Assembly (NCBI RefSeq): GCF_001571365.1
Contig: NZ_BCTQ01000008.1
Location: 1 to 64,000 of the forward strand
Length of the DNA: 64,000 nt
Direction of reading: 5' to 3'
Origin: Achromobacter denitrificans NBRC 15125
Lineage (GTDB): Bacteria; Pseudomonadota; Gammaproteobacteria; Burkholderiales; Burkholderiaceae_B
Positions 28,025 through 36,525 of this stretch are shown here, piece by piece (the stretch's first letter is position 1; every line of letters starts with the position of its first letter). The position numbers and the translations under genes are program-made. The notes beneath the pieces are model-generated. The model did no database searches, had not been told where the DNA came from, and worked only from the letters and a program-made list of their open reading frames with translations.

Positions 28025-28696
28025 TCAGCGCAGGTCCGCCGCGGTCAGTTTCCAGCCCAGGTCGAGCAGCCAGGCGCCGGACGGGTCGGCCTCGAACGCG
28101 GAGGCGGCCCGGGCGCGCAGCGCCTGCGCGGCCGGCGCGGTGCTGGCCTCGACCACGAACATAGGCACCAGTTGCCGGTTCTCGGTGGATTCGCGGGGCA
28201 GCGGCGTGCTGAGCGCGGTATCGGGCACGAGCAAATAGGACTGAACGAAGCCGTCCGATTCCGCGAGCCCCGCGCCCACCCGGCTCGCCCGGGCGATCGC
28301 GGCCTCGCCCGCTTCGACGTTCGGCAGCGCAAGCACGACCAGGTGGCTGCCGGTGCCGAAGCCGGTCACGGCCTGCACCGCGCACACCCGGCGGATCGGG
28401 TCGCGCATGCGGCCCAGGTTGGCCACGGACCACGGCGTCTGCTGCTCGAAGGCCTTGCGGTAGTCCGGCGTGGCGAAGGCCGCCAGCGATTGCGTGCGGT
28501 ACAGGCCCAGGTACTTGCGGCCGCCTTCGCGGGACAGGTAACGGGCGCCCGACAGGAAACCCGGGATGCGCACGCGCTCTTCCACGTGCTCGCGGTCGTA
28601 CCAGCGGTTGAAGTCGGCCTCGTCGGCGGCGTCGACGTCAGAAGCGACGAACAGCAGGCCGTTGGGCGGGAGGGAGGAGTCGGTATACGTGCTCAT
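28025..28696 (-). CDS. Dimeric alpha-beta-barrel (EthD-like) conserved protein
   Basis: The 223-residue cytosolic protein starts at 28696 (MSTYTDSSLPPNGLLFVASDV). It contains ADFNRWYDREHVEERVRIPGFLSGARY, the typical opening of ferredoxin-like dimeric alpha-beta-barrel proteins; a similar half may be repeated later. The reaction is unknown. It sits between LysR and MHS transporter genes on the same strand, so a catabolic role with the transporter is likely. Confidence 0.75.
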   Translation of the reverse strand: MSTYTDSSLPPNGLLFVASDVDAADEADFNRWYDREHVEERVRIPGFLSGARYLSREGGRKYLGLYRTQSLAAFATPDYRKAFEQQTPWSVANLGRMRDPIRRVCAVQAVTGFGTGSHLVVLALPNVEAGEAAIARASRVGAGLAESDGFVQSYLLVPDTALSTPLPRESTENRQLVPMFVVEASTAPAAQALRARAASAFEADPSGAWLLDLGWKLTAADLR

Positions 28697-28822
28697 GGGC
28701 GGAAAACGGGTGGTTCCTTCGGTTTCGGAAGGCCCCATCTTCAGCCGGCGCGCGGCTCGCGGACAAACGAGTAATTTTTCTACGCGGCAACAGAATTACT
28801 GAAAGCCGCCCTAGGGATAACA

Positions 28823-29734
28823 CTATTGCGCCGAACCCATCCGTGGGGCAGACACGGACGACGTGAACTGATCCGAGGCCCGGCAGGCCAGCTCGGCCAC
28901 CAGGCGGATGGCCTCGGATCCCGCGCCTTCCAGGTAGCTCACCACCAGCAGCTGGGGCGGGACGGGCAGGTCGCTGCGGATGATCTGCACCTCGCCGCGG
29001 GCGACGTATTCGTAGATGGGCGGCAGGGGCACCAGCGCCCGCCCGAAGCCGCTGCGCACCAGCCTCGCCAGCGCGGAGATCGAGCTGACGCAGTGCACCT
29101 TGCCCTGCGGCAGGCCGGCCTCGCGATACAGCGCCTTGAGCGCCTCATGGGGTTGCGAGCCGGGGCTCATGGTCAATACCGGCTCGGCCAGCAGCTGCTG
29201 CACGGTCAGGGCGTCCTCGTCGCCCGCCGGCCCCACCCAGCCCATCTCCATCGGCAGGCAGGCGGTGCTGATGATGCCCGAATCGTTCAGCAGGTCGGTC
29301 TGCAGCGCGATGTCCAGCGTGCCCTCGCGCAGCCCCCGGTGCAGGGCGCGCGTGGTCTCGGAAGTGAGCTGCACCTCGATGCCCGGATAGGTGGACCGCA
29401 GGTTGGTCAGGAAGCCGATCAGCCAGGTATGCACCACGGTCTCGATCGCGCCGATGCGGACCAGGCCGAACACTTCGTCGCCCCGCTTGCCCAGCGAGAG
29501 GATCTGCTGGCGGATCTCCAGCAGGCGCTCGCCGTAGTCGAGCAGCCGGGTGCCGATCGCGGTCAGCCGGAGCTCCTTGGCGTCGCGCTCGAACAGGCGG
29601 GCGCCGATGTCCTCTTCCAGCGAGGCGACGCGGTTGGCCACGGCGGCCTGGGTGATGTGCAGGCGGTCGCTGGCCGCCCGGAAACTGCCCAGGCGCGCCG
29701 ACCACAGAAAAGCTTCTACAAAGCGCGTGTTCAT
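28823..29734 (-). CDS. LysR-family transcriptional regulator
   Basis: The protein has 303 residues from MNTRFVEAFLWSARLGSF (ATG at 29734). The helix-turn-helix spans about 1-60 (SFRAASDRLHITQAAVANRVASLEEDIGARLF) and an effector-binding domain follows. It is divergent from the NtrC/sigma-54 ABC-amidase operon and upstream of the alpha-beta-barrel/MFS genes, so it could control either set. The layout recalls atzR, a LysR gene divergent from the cyanuric-acid genes. Confidence 0.9.
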   Translation of the reverse strand: MNTRFVEAFLWSARLGSFRAASDRLHITQAAVANRVASLEEDIGARLFERDAKELRLTAIGTRLLDYGERLLEIRQQILSLGKRGDEVFGLVRIGAIETVVHTWLIGFLTNLRSTYPGIEVQLTSETTRALHRGLREGTLDIALQTDLLNDSGIISTACLPMEMGWVGPAGDEDALTVQQLLAEPVLTMSPGSQPHEALKALYREAGLPQGKVHCVSSISALARLVRSGFGRALVPLPPIYEYVARGEVQIIRSDLPVPPQLLVVSYLEGAGSEAIRLVAELACRASDQFTSSVSAPRMGSAQ

Positions 29735-29857
29735 CTCGGTACGACGCCGCAAGGCGTCGCGCAATAACGGGAACCTCGGAGCGACAGGCTCCGATCCCGC
29801 CCACATGCTACCGCCATCGGGCCTGCCACGGGATCCGGCGGGTTACGTCCCCTTCAG

Positions 29858-29884
29858 TGGTGCACCATGCACCAAAGTGGTTCA
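29858..29884. promoter_or_regulatory. NtrC-type enhancer site(s) upstream of the ABC-amidase operon
   Basis: TGCACCAAAGTGGTTCA (29868-29884) follows the NtrC consensus TGCAC-N5-TGGTGCA with one deviation. It overlaps a perfect 7-bp-arm palindrome TGGTGCA-CCA-TGCACCA (29858-29874). The centre is about 98 bp upstream of the predicted sigma-54 start point, a normal enhancer distance. Confidence 0.7.
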
Positions 29885-29946
29885 CGCGCGGCACCGGACC
29901 GAGGCCGTCATCGGCCCGCCCCGGGCGCCGGGCCGATGGCGGCGAG

Positions 29947-29964
29947 TTGGCACGACTATTGCTT
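29947..29964 (+). promoter_or_regulatory. Sigma-54 (RpoN) -24/-12 promoter
   Basis: TTGGCACGACTATTGCTT matches the consensus TGGCACG-N4-TTGC fully, with the invariant GG (29949-29950) and GC (29961-29962) exactly 10 nt apart. Transcription would begin near 29974, about 50 nt before the substrate-binding-protein ATG. Confidence 0.88.
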
Positions 29965-30024
29965 GATCCCTGGTATGCAAGCTTGTCCACAAGCGCCATT
30001 TCCCTCGCAGACCAGGAGCCCCAC

Positions 30025-31032
30025 ATGATCCACCGCAACGCGCCCTACGCCTTCAATGCCACCCGCCGCCGGCTGATCCAGGGCGCCGCGCTGGGCGCGG
30101 CAACCCTGGCGGCGCCCGCGATCGCGAGGGCGCAGACGGGCCCGGCCATCCGCATCGGCTTCTGGCCGGTGGCGGCCGGCCTGCCCTTCTACGCGGCGCT
30201 GGAAAAAGGCTATTTCAAGGAGGCCGGTCTCAACGTCGAGCCGCTCAAGTTCGCGGGCGCGCAGCAGGTCATGGAAGCCATGCTCGCCGGCCGCGCGGAC
30301 GGCAGCGCCAACGGCACCGGCTCCGCCAACCTGGCCATCGGCGAAATCGCCTCGCCCGGCCTGTTCAAGATTTTCGCGTCCAACCCCAGCAACGCCAGGA
30401 ACGTGCTGGACGAGTTCATCGTCGCGAAAGACAGTCCCATCCAATCCATCGCAGACCTCAAGGGGAAAAAGGTCGGATCTGGACCCGGCATCCAGAACGC
30501 CACGCTGGCCAAAGCAGTGCTGGAGCGCGCCGGCGCAACCGGGGCAACCGTGGTCGAGCTGGCGATCAGCCAGCACGTCGCCGCGGTTGCCGCCGGCCAG
30601 TTGGACGCTTGCTACACGCTGGAGCCCACGGGCACGGTCGGCCGCCTGAACGGCACGACCCGCGTGCTGGAAGCGGGCGTCATCGCCAAGTACGTGCTGG
30701 GCGATCCGATGGCGCCGTGGTTCGGCGGATCGGCGTCGCTGACCACCGCCTTCCTCAAGAAGCATCCCGAGGAAAGCAAGAAATTCATCGCCGCGTACGC
30801 GCGCGGCATCGAACTGATCCGCACCAGGCCCGACGAGGCGCGCCCGTACATGAAGGGCTACACCGCGATCGAGGGCCCCATGACCGAAGCCGTGCCGCTC
30901 GCGGCCTACACGCTCTACAACGAGTTCACGCCCGACGACATCCAGTACTTCCAGAAATTCTTCGACCTCTTCGCCGAGAAAGGCGTGTTCGCGCAGAAGG
31001 TCGACGTCTCCACCATGCTTTACAAGGGCTGA
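30025..31032 (+). CDS. ABC transporter substrate-binding protein (NMT1/SsuA/TauA type)
   Basis: Periplasmic binding protein of 335 residues. The ATG at 30025 follows AGGAGCCCC, and the signal contains twin arginines (TRRRLIQGAALGAATLAAPAIARA). The body has IRIGFWPVAAGLPFYAALEKGYFKEAGLNVEPLKF, typical of nitrate/sulfonate/taurine-class receptors. It is the first gene behind the sigma-54 promoter. With an amidase downstream the ligand is probably an amide- or urea-like nitrogen compound (inference). Confidence 0.9.
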   Translation: MIHRNAPYAFNATRRRLIQGAALGAATLAAPAIARAQTGPAIRIGFWPVAAGLPFYAALEKGYFKEAGLNVEPLKFAGAQQVMEAMLAGRADGSANGTGSANLAIGEIASPGLFKIFASNPSNARNVLDEFIVAKDSPIQSIADLKGKKVGSGPGIQNATLAKAVLERAGATGATVVELAISQHVAAVAAGQLDACYTLEPTGTVGRLNGTTRVLEAGVIAKYVLGDPMAPWFGGSASLTTAFLKKHPEESKKFIAAYARGIELIRTRPDEARPYMKGYTAIEGPMTEAVPLAAYTLYNEFTPDDIQYFQKFFDLFAEKGVFAQKVDVSTMLYKG

Positions 31033-31035
31033 GCC

Positions 31036-31845
31036 ATGGGAGCCACCGCAATGACCGCCGCCGCTCCCGAGGCCAAACGGCCCGCCCGCCGCTTCGACGC
31101 CACGCGCCTGCTGCCGCTGATCGGCCCGCTCGCCCTGTTCGTCGTCTGGGACCTGGTGGTGCGCCTGCAACTGGTCAGCCCCGTCCTGCTGCCCACGCCC
31201 GCCGCCGCCATCGCGGCCCTGGCCAAGGGCATGGCGGGCGGTCCGCTGCTGGGCGACTTCCTGTCTTCCCTGAACCGCACGCTGCAGGCCTTCCTGATCG
31301 CCGGCGTGATCGGCGTGCCGCTGGGCGTGCTGCTGGGCAGCAGCGAGAAGGCCTACCGCAGCGTGGAATTCCTGGTGGACTTCTTCCGTTCCACGCCCTC
31401 GTCCGCGCTGATCCCGCTGTTCCTGATGATCTTCGGGGTGACCGACATGAACAAGATCGCCATTGCCGCCTTCGCGGCGGTGCTGGTGATCCTGTTCAAC
31501 AGCGCCTACGGCGTGATCAATGCCCGCAAACAGCGCGTCATGGCGGCGCGCGTGATGGGCGCGTCGCGCTGGCGGATCTTCAAGGACGTCCTGATCTGGG
31601 AAAGCCTGCAACCCACCTTCGTGGGCCTGCGCAGCGGCGTCTCGATGGCGCTGGTCATCGTGATCGTGGCGGAGATGTTCATCGGCGCCGACAGCGGCCT
31701 GGGCAATCGCATCATCAACGCGCAGCAGGTGCTGAACGTGCGCGAGATGTACGCCTCGATCCTGGCGGCCGGCGCGCTCGGCTATGTGCTGAACATCCTC
31801 TTTCTCGTGCTGGAAAAGCGCGTCGTCCACTGGAGCGGCCGATAA
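31036..31845 (+). CDS. ABC transporter permease (NitT/TauT class)
   Basis: Inner-membrane permease of 269 residues with about six helices. The EAA loop appears as AARVMGASRWRIFKDVLIWESLQPTFVGLR (about 171-200). The start is at 31036, 3 bp after the receptor stop, or at 31051, which has the better GGGAG spacing. Its stop abuts the ATPase start. Confidence 0.92.
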   Translation: MGATAMTAAAPEAKRPARRFDATRLLPLIGPLALFVVWDLVVRLQLVSPVLLPTPAAAIAALAKGMAGGPLLGDFLSSLNRTLQAFLIAGVIGVPLGVLLGSSEKAYRSVEFLVDFFRSTPSSALIPLFLMIFGVTDMNKIAIAAFAAVLVILFNSAYGVINARKQRVMAARVMGASRWRIFKDVLIWESLQPTFVGLRSGVSMALVIVIVAEMFIGADSGLGNRIINAQQVLNVREMYASILAAGALGYVLNILFLVLEKRVVHWSGR

Positions 31846-32667
31846 ATGTCCACCGTCATCAATCCCGTCATCGCCCCCGGCCCCGCCGGCGCCCCGTTCA
31901 CGCCCGGCCCGCTGGGCACCCACATCACGATCCGCGGGCTGACCAAGTACTTCGCCGGCTGGCCGCTCTACGAGAACTTCAACCTGGACATCCCGAAGGG
32001 CAAGATCGTGTCCGTCTTCGGCCCCAACGGCTGCGGCAAGTCCACGCTGATCAACATGATCGCCGGCCTGATCCCGGTGGATGCGGGCGAAATCCTGTTC
32101 GACGGGAAGTCGCTCGCGCAGACCAAGATCGGCTACGTCTTCCAGAACTACCGCGAAGCCATGTTCCCGTGGCTGCGCACCATCGACAACATCGCCTATC
32201 CGCTGCGCCTGGAAGGCCGCGGCAAGGCCGACGTGGATGCCCGCGTGGAAGAACTGGTGACGTCGTTCGACGTGAAGTTCGACCTGAAGCGCTATCCCTA
32301 CGAGCTGTCCGGCGGGCAGCAGCAGACCGCCTCCATCATGCGCGCCCTCGCGCCGGGGCCGGAGGTGCTGTTCCTGGACGAGCCGTTTTCCGCGCTGGAC
32401 TTCGAGATGACGCTCTTCATCCGCGAGAAGCTGCAGGAAGTCTTCATGCAGACCGGCACCACCATGCTGCTCGTGTCCCACGACCTGGAGGAAGCCGTCT
32501 ATCTCGCCGACCAGGTCCTGCTGCTGACCAAGCGCCCCACCCGGGTCGCGGAGATCCTGGACTATCGCGACGCCCGCCCCCGCACCGTGGAAACGCTGTC
32601 CGAGCCCAGCTTCGTGCAGATGAAAAAGCTGAGCCTGGAGATTTTCCAGCGCGAAGTGCGCAAGTAA
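31846..32667 (+). CDS. ABC transporter ATP-binding protein (NitT/TauT class)
   Basis: The protein has 273 residues: Walker A GPNGCGKSTLIN (about 62-73), signature LSGGQQQTASIMRAL, Walker B VLFLDEPFSALD and switch His in LLVSHDLEEAVYLAD. The start follows the permease stop directly with no gap, consistent with translational coupling. Confidence 0.94.
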   Translation: MSTVINPVIAPGPAGAPFTPGPLGTHITIRGLTKYFAGWPLYENFNLDIPKGKIVSVFGPNGCGKSTLINMIAGLIPVDAGEILFDGKSLAQTKIGYVFQNYREAMFPWLRTIDNIAYPLRLEGRGKADVDARVEELVTSFDVKFDLKRYPYELSGGQQQTASIMRALAPGPEVLFLDEPFSALDFEMTLFIREKLQEVFMQTGTTMLLVSHDLEEAVYLADQVLLLTKRPTRVAEILDYRDARPRTVETLSEPSFVQMKKLSLEIFQREVRK

Positions 32668-32692
32668 CCCATCCCGCCGCCGGAGAGCCGCC

Positions 32693-32875
32693 ATGACCCA
32701 GGAGACCATCGACCAATACGTGCGCAGCGCGCTGGCGCTCGCGGGCTATGCCTTGCGCGAACCCGCCACGGCCGAGATCGTGCAGCAGTTCTCGCGCATC
32801 CACGACATCGCCGCAAGCTTCGTGGACGAGCCCCTGTCCACGGAGCTGGAGTCCGCCTCGGTGTTCCGCCCGTGA
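32693..32875 (+). CDS. AtzG-like small subunit (DUF4089, GatC-like)
   Basis: The 60-residue protein is preceded by CCGGAGAGC. The sequence (IDQYVRSALALAGYALREP, then IVQQFSRIHDIAASFVDEPL) has the single helical-hairpin pattern of AtzG/DUF4089 proteins, GatC relatives that wrap around and stabilise an AtzE-type amidase. The stop overlaps the amidase GTG start by 4 nt, which fits a 1:1 complex. It is easily missed because of its size. Confidence 0.85.
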   Translation: MTQETIDQYVRSALALAGYALREPATAEIVQQFSRIHDIAASFVDEPLSTELESASVFRP

Positions 32876-34260
32876 GCGGCCCCGCGCAGGACATCGCGCA
32901 CCAGGTCCGCAGCGGGCAGCGCAGCGCCATGGCGGTGCTGGACGCCACCCTGGCCCGCGTGCGCGAGCGCGATCCCCGCTACAACTGCTTCACCGCGCTC
33001 ACCGAAGGCCGGGCGCGGCAGGAAGCGGCGGCCATCGACGCGCGCCGCGCGCGCGGCGAAGCGCTGCCCCCGCTCGCGGGCGTCCCGTATGCCGTGAAGA
33101 ACCTGTTCGACATCGCCGACGAAGTGACGCTGGCCGGCGGCCGGGTCAACGCCTCCAATCCGCCGGCGCGGCGCGACGCCAGCCTGGTCGAGCGCATGCG
33201 CGCGGCCGGCGCGGTGCTCGTCGGCGCCTTGAACATGGACGAGCACGCCTACGGCTTCACCACCGAGAATACCCATTACGGCCCCTGCCGCAATCCCCAC
33301 GATCCCTCGCGCATCGCGGGCGGCTCGTCGGGCGGCAGCGCCGCCGCCGTCGCCGGCGGAATGGTGCCGCTGGCCCTGGGATCGGACACGAACGGATCGA
33401 TCCGCGTGCCGGCCTCGCTTTGCGGCGTGTTCGGCCTGAAGCCCACCTACGGGCGGCTGTCGCGGACGGGCACGTTTCCTTTCGTCGGCAGCCTAGACCA
33501 CCTGGGGCCGTTCGCCGCCAGCGCCGCCGATCTCGCGGCGGCCTACGACGCGCTGCAGGGCCCCGACGCGGAGGACGTCGCCTGCGCCCAGCATCCCGCC
33601 GAGCCCGTCCTGCCTGCGCTGGCGAGCGATGCGCCCCGCCTGCGCGTCGCCGTGCTGGACGGCTATTTTTCGGAATGGGCCGGCCCCCAGGCCCGCCGCG
33701 CCGTCGAGATCGCCGCGCAAGCGCTGGGCGCGGCCGGCGTCGTCGAACTGAAAGGCGCCGAGCAGGCGCGCGCCGCCGCCTTCGTCATTACCGCGGCCGA
33801 AGGCGGCGCCCTGCACCGCCGCCGGCTGGTCACGCATTACGACTACTACGAGCCCCTGTCGCGCGACCGGCTGGTTGCCGGCAGCCTGGTGCCCGCCGCC
33901 TGGACGCAGCACGCGCAGCGCATCCGCCACCGCGTCTATCGCGAGGCGCTGGCGCTGTTCGAGGACTACGACGTGCTGATCGCGCCCGCCACGCCGGTCG
34001 CGGCCCCGCCCGTCGGCACCGACTGGCTGACGCTGGCCGGCCGGCAGTTGCCGGCGCGGGCCAGCATGGGGATCCTGACGCAACCGATTTCCTGCATCGG
34101 CCTGCCCGTATGCACGGCCCCCACCTGGCCGCGCACCGGGCTGGACGACCACCTGCCGCTGGGCGTCCAGCTGATCGGCGCGCCCTGGCGCGAAGCCGAC
34201 TGCCTGCGCGCCGCCCTGGTCCTGGAACAGGCCGGCGCGGCGCGCGCCCTTCCTCTCTGA
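32872..34260 (+). CDS. AtzE-like amidase (amidase signature family)
   Basis: The protein has 462 residues and starts at a GTG overlapping the small-subunit stop. The Ser-cisSer-Lys triad is visible: Lys in VPYAVKNLFD, cis-Ser in GGSSGGSAAAVAGG and the nucleophile in DTNGSIRVPAS. AtzE hydrolyses 1-carboxybiuret and HpxY-like relatives act in purine/oxamate catabolism. The true substrate here is unknown but should be a nitrogen-releasing amide. The preceding ABC transporter and NtrC-type promoter make nitrogen scavenging the probable role. No allophanate hydrolase is encoded alongside. Confidence 0.9.
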   Translation: MSGPAQDIAHQVRSGQRSAMAVLDATLARVRERDPRYNCFTALTEGRARQEAAAIDARRARGEALPPLAGVPYAVKNLFDIADEVTLAGGRVNASNPPARRDASLVERMRAAGAVLVGALNMDEHAYGFTTENTHYGPCRNPHDPSRIAGGSSGGSAAAVAGGMVPLALGSDTNGSIRVPASLCGVFGLKPTYGRLSRTGTFPFVGSLDHLGPFAASAADLAAAYDALQGPDAEDVACAQHPAEPVLPALASDAPRLRVAVLDGYFSEWAGPQARRAVEIAAQALGAAGVVELKGAEQARAAAFVITAAEGGALHRRRLVTHYDYYEPLSRDRLVAGSLVPAAWTQHAQRIRHRVYREALALFEDYDVLIAPATPVAAPPVGTDWLTLAGRQLPARASMGILTQPISCIGLPVCTAPTWPRTGLDDHLPLGVQLIGAPWREADCLRAALVLEQAGAARALPL

Positions 34261-34281
34261 ACCGCAACGCCGAGGCCCGAC

Positions 34282-34989
34282 ATGGAAAGTGCTTTCGCCG
34301 CGATCGACATCCCCCGCACACTGGCCGACACCGTGTACGGCACGCTGAAACGAGACATCCTGGAGTTCCGCCTGGCGCCGGGCGACCGCTTCACCGAAAC
34401 CGAGATCGCCGACCGCCTGCAGGTCAGCCGCACGCCGGTGCGCGAAGCGCTGTTCCGGCTGGAGCGCGAGGGCTACCTGGAAGTGCGGCAGCGCAACGGC
34501 TGGCTGGTCAAGCCACTGGATTTCGACACCCTGGACCACTTCTACGAATTGCGCAGCGTGCTGGAGGCGGCCGCGGTGCAGGCGATCTGCGCGCCCGCCA
34601 AGGGCGTCGATCCGCAGCGCGCGCTGCGGCGGCTGGCCGACACCTGGCTGGTGGACCCGGGCGAGCGCTCCAACGACTGCGAATGGCTGGCCGACCTGGA
34701 CGAACGCTTCCATATCGACCTGGTCGCCGCCGCGGGCAACCCCGAGATATCGCGCGTGCACCGCGCCGCGACGGAGCGCATCCGCATCGTGCGGCGGCTG
34801 GACTTCACCCAGCCCGACCGCGTGGGCAAGACCTACGAAGAACACGGCGCAATCCTGGCCGCGGCGCTGGACGGCGACGCCGCGGGCGCCGTGCGGCTGC
34901 TGCGCGCGCACATCCTGGACAGCCAGGCGGCCGTGCGCGAAATCACGCTGCACCGCCTGTATTCCAAGCGCCACGCGCGGGCCGCGTAA
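34282..34989 (+). CDS. GntR-family regulator with FCD domain
   Basis: The protein has 235 residues. The winged helix is at about 10-75 (LKRDILEFRLAPGDRFTETEIADRLQVSRTPVREALFRLEREG). The all-helical FCD effector domain follows with metal-site-type residues (Asp/His in DLDERFHIDLVAAAGN; His in EEHGAILAAALDGD). It is 21 bp after the amidase in the same operon, so it is probably a local repressor or sensor responding to substrate. Confidence 0.92.
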   Translation: MESAFAAIDIPRTLADTVYGTLKRDILEFRLAPGDRFTETEIADRLQVSRTPVREALFRLEREGYLEVRQRNGWLVKPLDFDTLDHFYELRSVLEAAAVQAICAPAKGVDPQRALRRLADTWLVDPGERSNDCEWLADLDERFHIDLVAAAGNPEISRVHRAATERIRIVRRLDFTQPDRVGKTYEEHGAILAAALDGDAAGAVRLLRAHILDSQAAVREITLHRLYSKRHARAA

Positions 34990-35016
34990 CGCGCGGCGGC
35001 CCCCGCTCCCCGGGGG

Positions 35017-35556
35017 TCATCCGCCGCGCAGCCAGCGCTGCAGCACCCGCGACACCACGGGGATGCACACGAACACCATGATGGGCGTCAGGGTCACGCT
35101 GGTGACCAGCACGCGCCAGAACACGGGCAGCGCGCTCAGGTGCTCGCTCGCGAGGATCGAGAAAGCGAGCAGCACCGGGAAGTAGGCCAGCCAGATGCTC
35201 ACCGCCTGCTTCCAGCGGGGCGGCGCGCTGAGCTTGGGCGCGAACCAGCCGTCGGTGCCGCTGGCGCGGCGGGCATGGCTGGCGCGCACCAGCGCCGTGC
35301 CGCGTTCCAGCCACATGCGGCGCGGCAGCGAGTTTTCCCAGCGGCTCAGGCTGGCCTCGTCCGCGAAGCGCAGCACGATCTGGTATTGGTCGCCGCCTTC
35401 CGGCGGCTGCAGCACGCCCGACCCGAGGAACCCGGGAAAGCCCGCCGCCAGGATCTCCCCCTGCCGCATCCAGGCGAGAAAATCGCTATAGCGCTCGGGC
35501 GCGATATGCCGGGTCACCAACATGGTGACCGGGGCGGGAACGGCGGAACTGGACAT
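35017..35556 (-). CDS. Antibiotic-biosynthesis-monooxygenase-like domain protein with C-terminal membrane helices
   Basis: The protein has 179 residues. The N-terminal ~90 resemble an ABM ferredoxin-like domain (VTMLVTRHIAPERYSDFLAWMRQGEILAAGFPGFLGSGVL). The C-terminal part has two hydrophobic helices (WLAYFPVLLAFSILA and VLVTSVTLTPIMVFVCIPVV). This fusion recurs in proteobacteria, function unknown. It converges on the GntR gene. Confidence 0.82.
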   Translation of the reverse strand: MSSSAVPAPVTMLVTRHIAPERYSDFLAWMRQGEILAAGFPGFLGSGVLQPPEGGDQYQIVLRFADEASLSRWENSLPRRMWLERGTALVRASHARRASGTDGWFAPKLSAPPRWKQAVSIWLAYFPVLLAFSILASEHLSALPVFWRVLVTSVTLTPIMVFVCIPVVSRVLQRWLRGG

Positions 35557-35858
35557 GGCGGAACTCCTGGGGCAGCGTGCAGCGTGTTATGCCCCATATC
35601 GCAAGCAAGCGGCGTGCCAGCCGCGCCGCGGCGCGCGCCGGAGGGGGCGGGTCCCGTCCGCGATCCGCGGCAGGGCGCCGAAAGGGTCCAGCTTGGTGAA
35701 GGCCGGCCGCGCCGCGCACCACGGCGGTGCGCGACGGCAAACGTCGCCGACATCAGCGCGTCATCTTGCTGAATAACCATATGCGCGATCCGCATTGAGC
35801 CCGCGTGCGGACAGGTCTACACTGATCGTTCCCTTACACCGCTTGGAGCATGCGCCCC
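35557..35858. other. Intergenic region without a recognisable gene
   Basis: These 302 bp separate divergent genes. Short open frames on both strands lack ribosome sites and protein-like composition. The last ~60 bp before the FMN reductase are less GC-rich and presumably contain its promoter. No clear operator or repeat was found. Confidence 0.6.
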
Positions 35859-36413
35859 ATGAGCACCTACAAGATCGCTGTTTTCGTCGGAAGCCTGCGC
35901 GCCGCCTCGTTCAACCTGCGGCTGGCCCGAGCGCTGGAAAAGCTGGTGCCGGCGGACTTCAAGTTCGAATACGTCAGCCTGGGCGACGTGCCGCTCTACA
36001 ACCAGGACAACGAGAACAACCTGCCCGGCCCCGCCGCCAAGCTCAAGCAGCAGATCGCCGATGCCCAAGGCATCCTGTTCGTCTCGCCCGAGCACAACCG
36101 CTCGGTCCCCGCCGCCATCAAGAACGCCATCGACTGGGGCTCGCGTCCGTGGGGCCAGAACTCCTGGACCGGCAAGGCCGTCGGCATCGTCGGCACCTCC
36201 CCCAGCGCCGCCGGCACCGCGATGATGCAGCAGCACCTGCGCAACATCCTCGCCGCGGAAGGCGCCAATGCCCTGACCACGCCGGAAGTCTTCCTCCAAT
36301 TCACGGAAGGCCTCATCGACGACCAGTACAACGTCACCAACGAAGGCACGCGCAAATTCCTGCAAGGCTGGATCGACCGCTACGTAGACTGGATCAAGAA
36401 ATTCAACGCCTGA
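35859..36413 (+). CDS. NADPH-dependent FMN reductase (ChrR/YieF type)
   Basis: Flavodoxin-like cytosolic reductase of 184 residues. The start at 35859 suits the GGAG at 35845; the ATG at 35850 is too close to it. Motifs: FMN phosphate loop VGSLRAASFN (about 9-18) and FVSPEHNRSVPAAIKNAIDW (about 75-94). Relatives reduce quinones, chromate and azo compounds with two-electron transfer. It is followed by a strong terminator. Confidence 0.92.
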   Translation: MSTYKIAVFVGSLRAASFNLRLARALEKLVPADFKFEYVSLGDVPLYNQDNENNLPGPAAKLKQQIADAQGILFVSPEHNRSVPAAIKNAIDWGSRPWGQNSWTGKAVGIVGTSPSAAGTAMMQQHLRNILAAEGANALTTPEVFLQFTEGLIDDQYNVTNEGTRKFLQGWIDRYVDWIKKFNA

Positions 36414-36484
36414 TCGCCGCCGCTGCCGGCCAGGAGCCCCGCTCCAGCCGGCAGAGATCGCCTGCCCTACCTCCAGGCGATCAC

Positions 36485-36514
36485 GCCCCCCGATACGTCG
36501 GGGGGCTTTTTTTT
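36485..36514 (+). terminator. Rho-independent terminator of the FMN reductase gene
   Basis: A GCCCCCCGA/TCGGGGGGC stem with a 4-nt loop is followed by eight T. Confidence 0.9.
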
Positions 36515-36525
36515 GCGCGAGGCAT

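Noticed and set aside
28770-28800. AGTAATT...AATTACT palindrome as an operator
   Set aside because: The arms are 17 nt apart, wider than usual LysR sites, and nothing else supports a binding site.
29956-32709. 917-codon open frame on the minus strand
   Set aside because: Antisense shadow of the ABC transporter genes. The translation is His/Gln/Arg/Gly-rich with no domain, while the plus strand has clear ABC motifs.
35514-35795. Short ORF between the ABM-like and FMN reductase genes
   Set aside because: Arg/Pro/Ala-rich translation and no ribosome site; it overlaps the real gene on the same strand in another frame.
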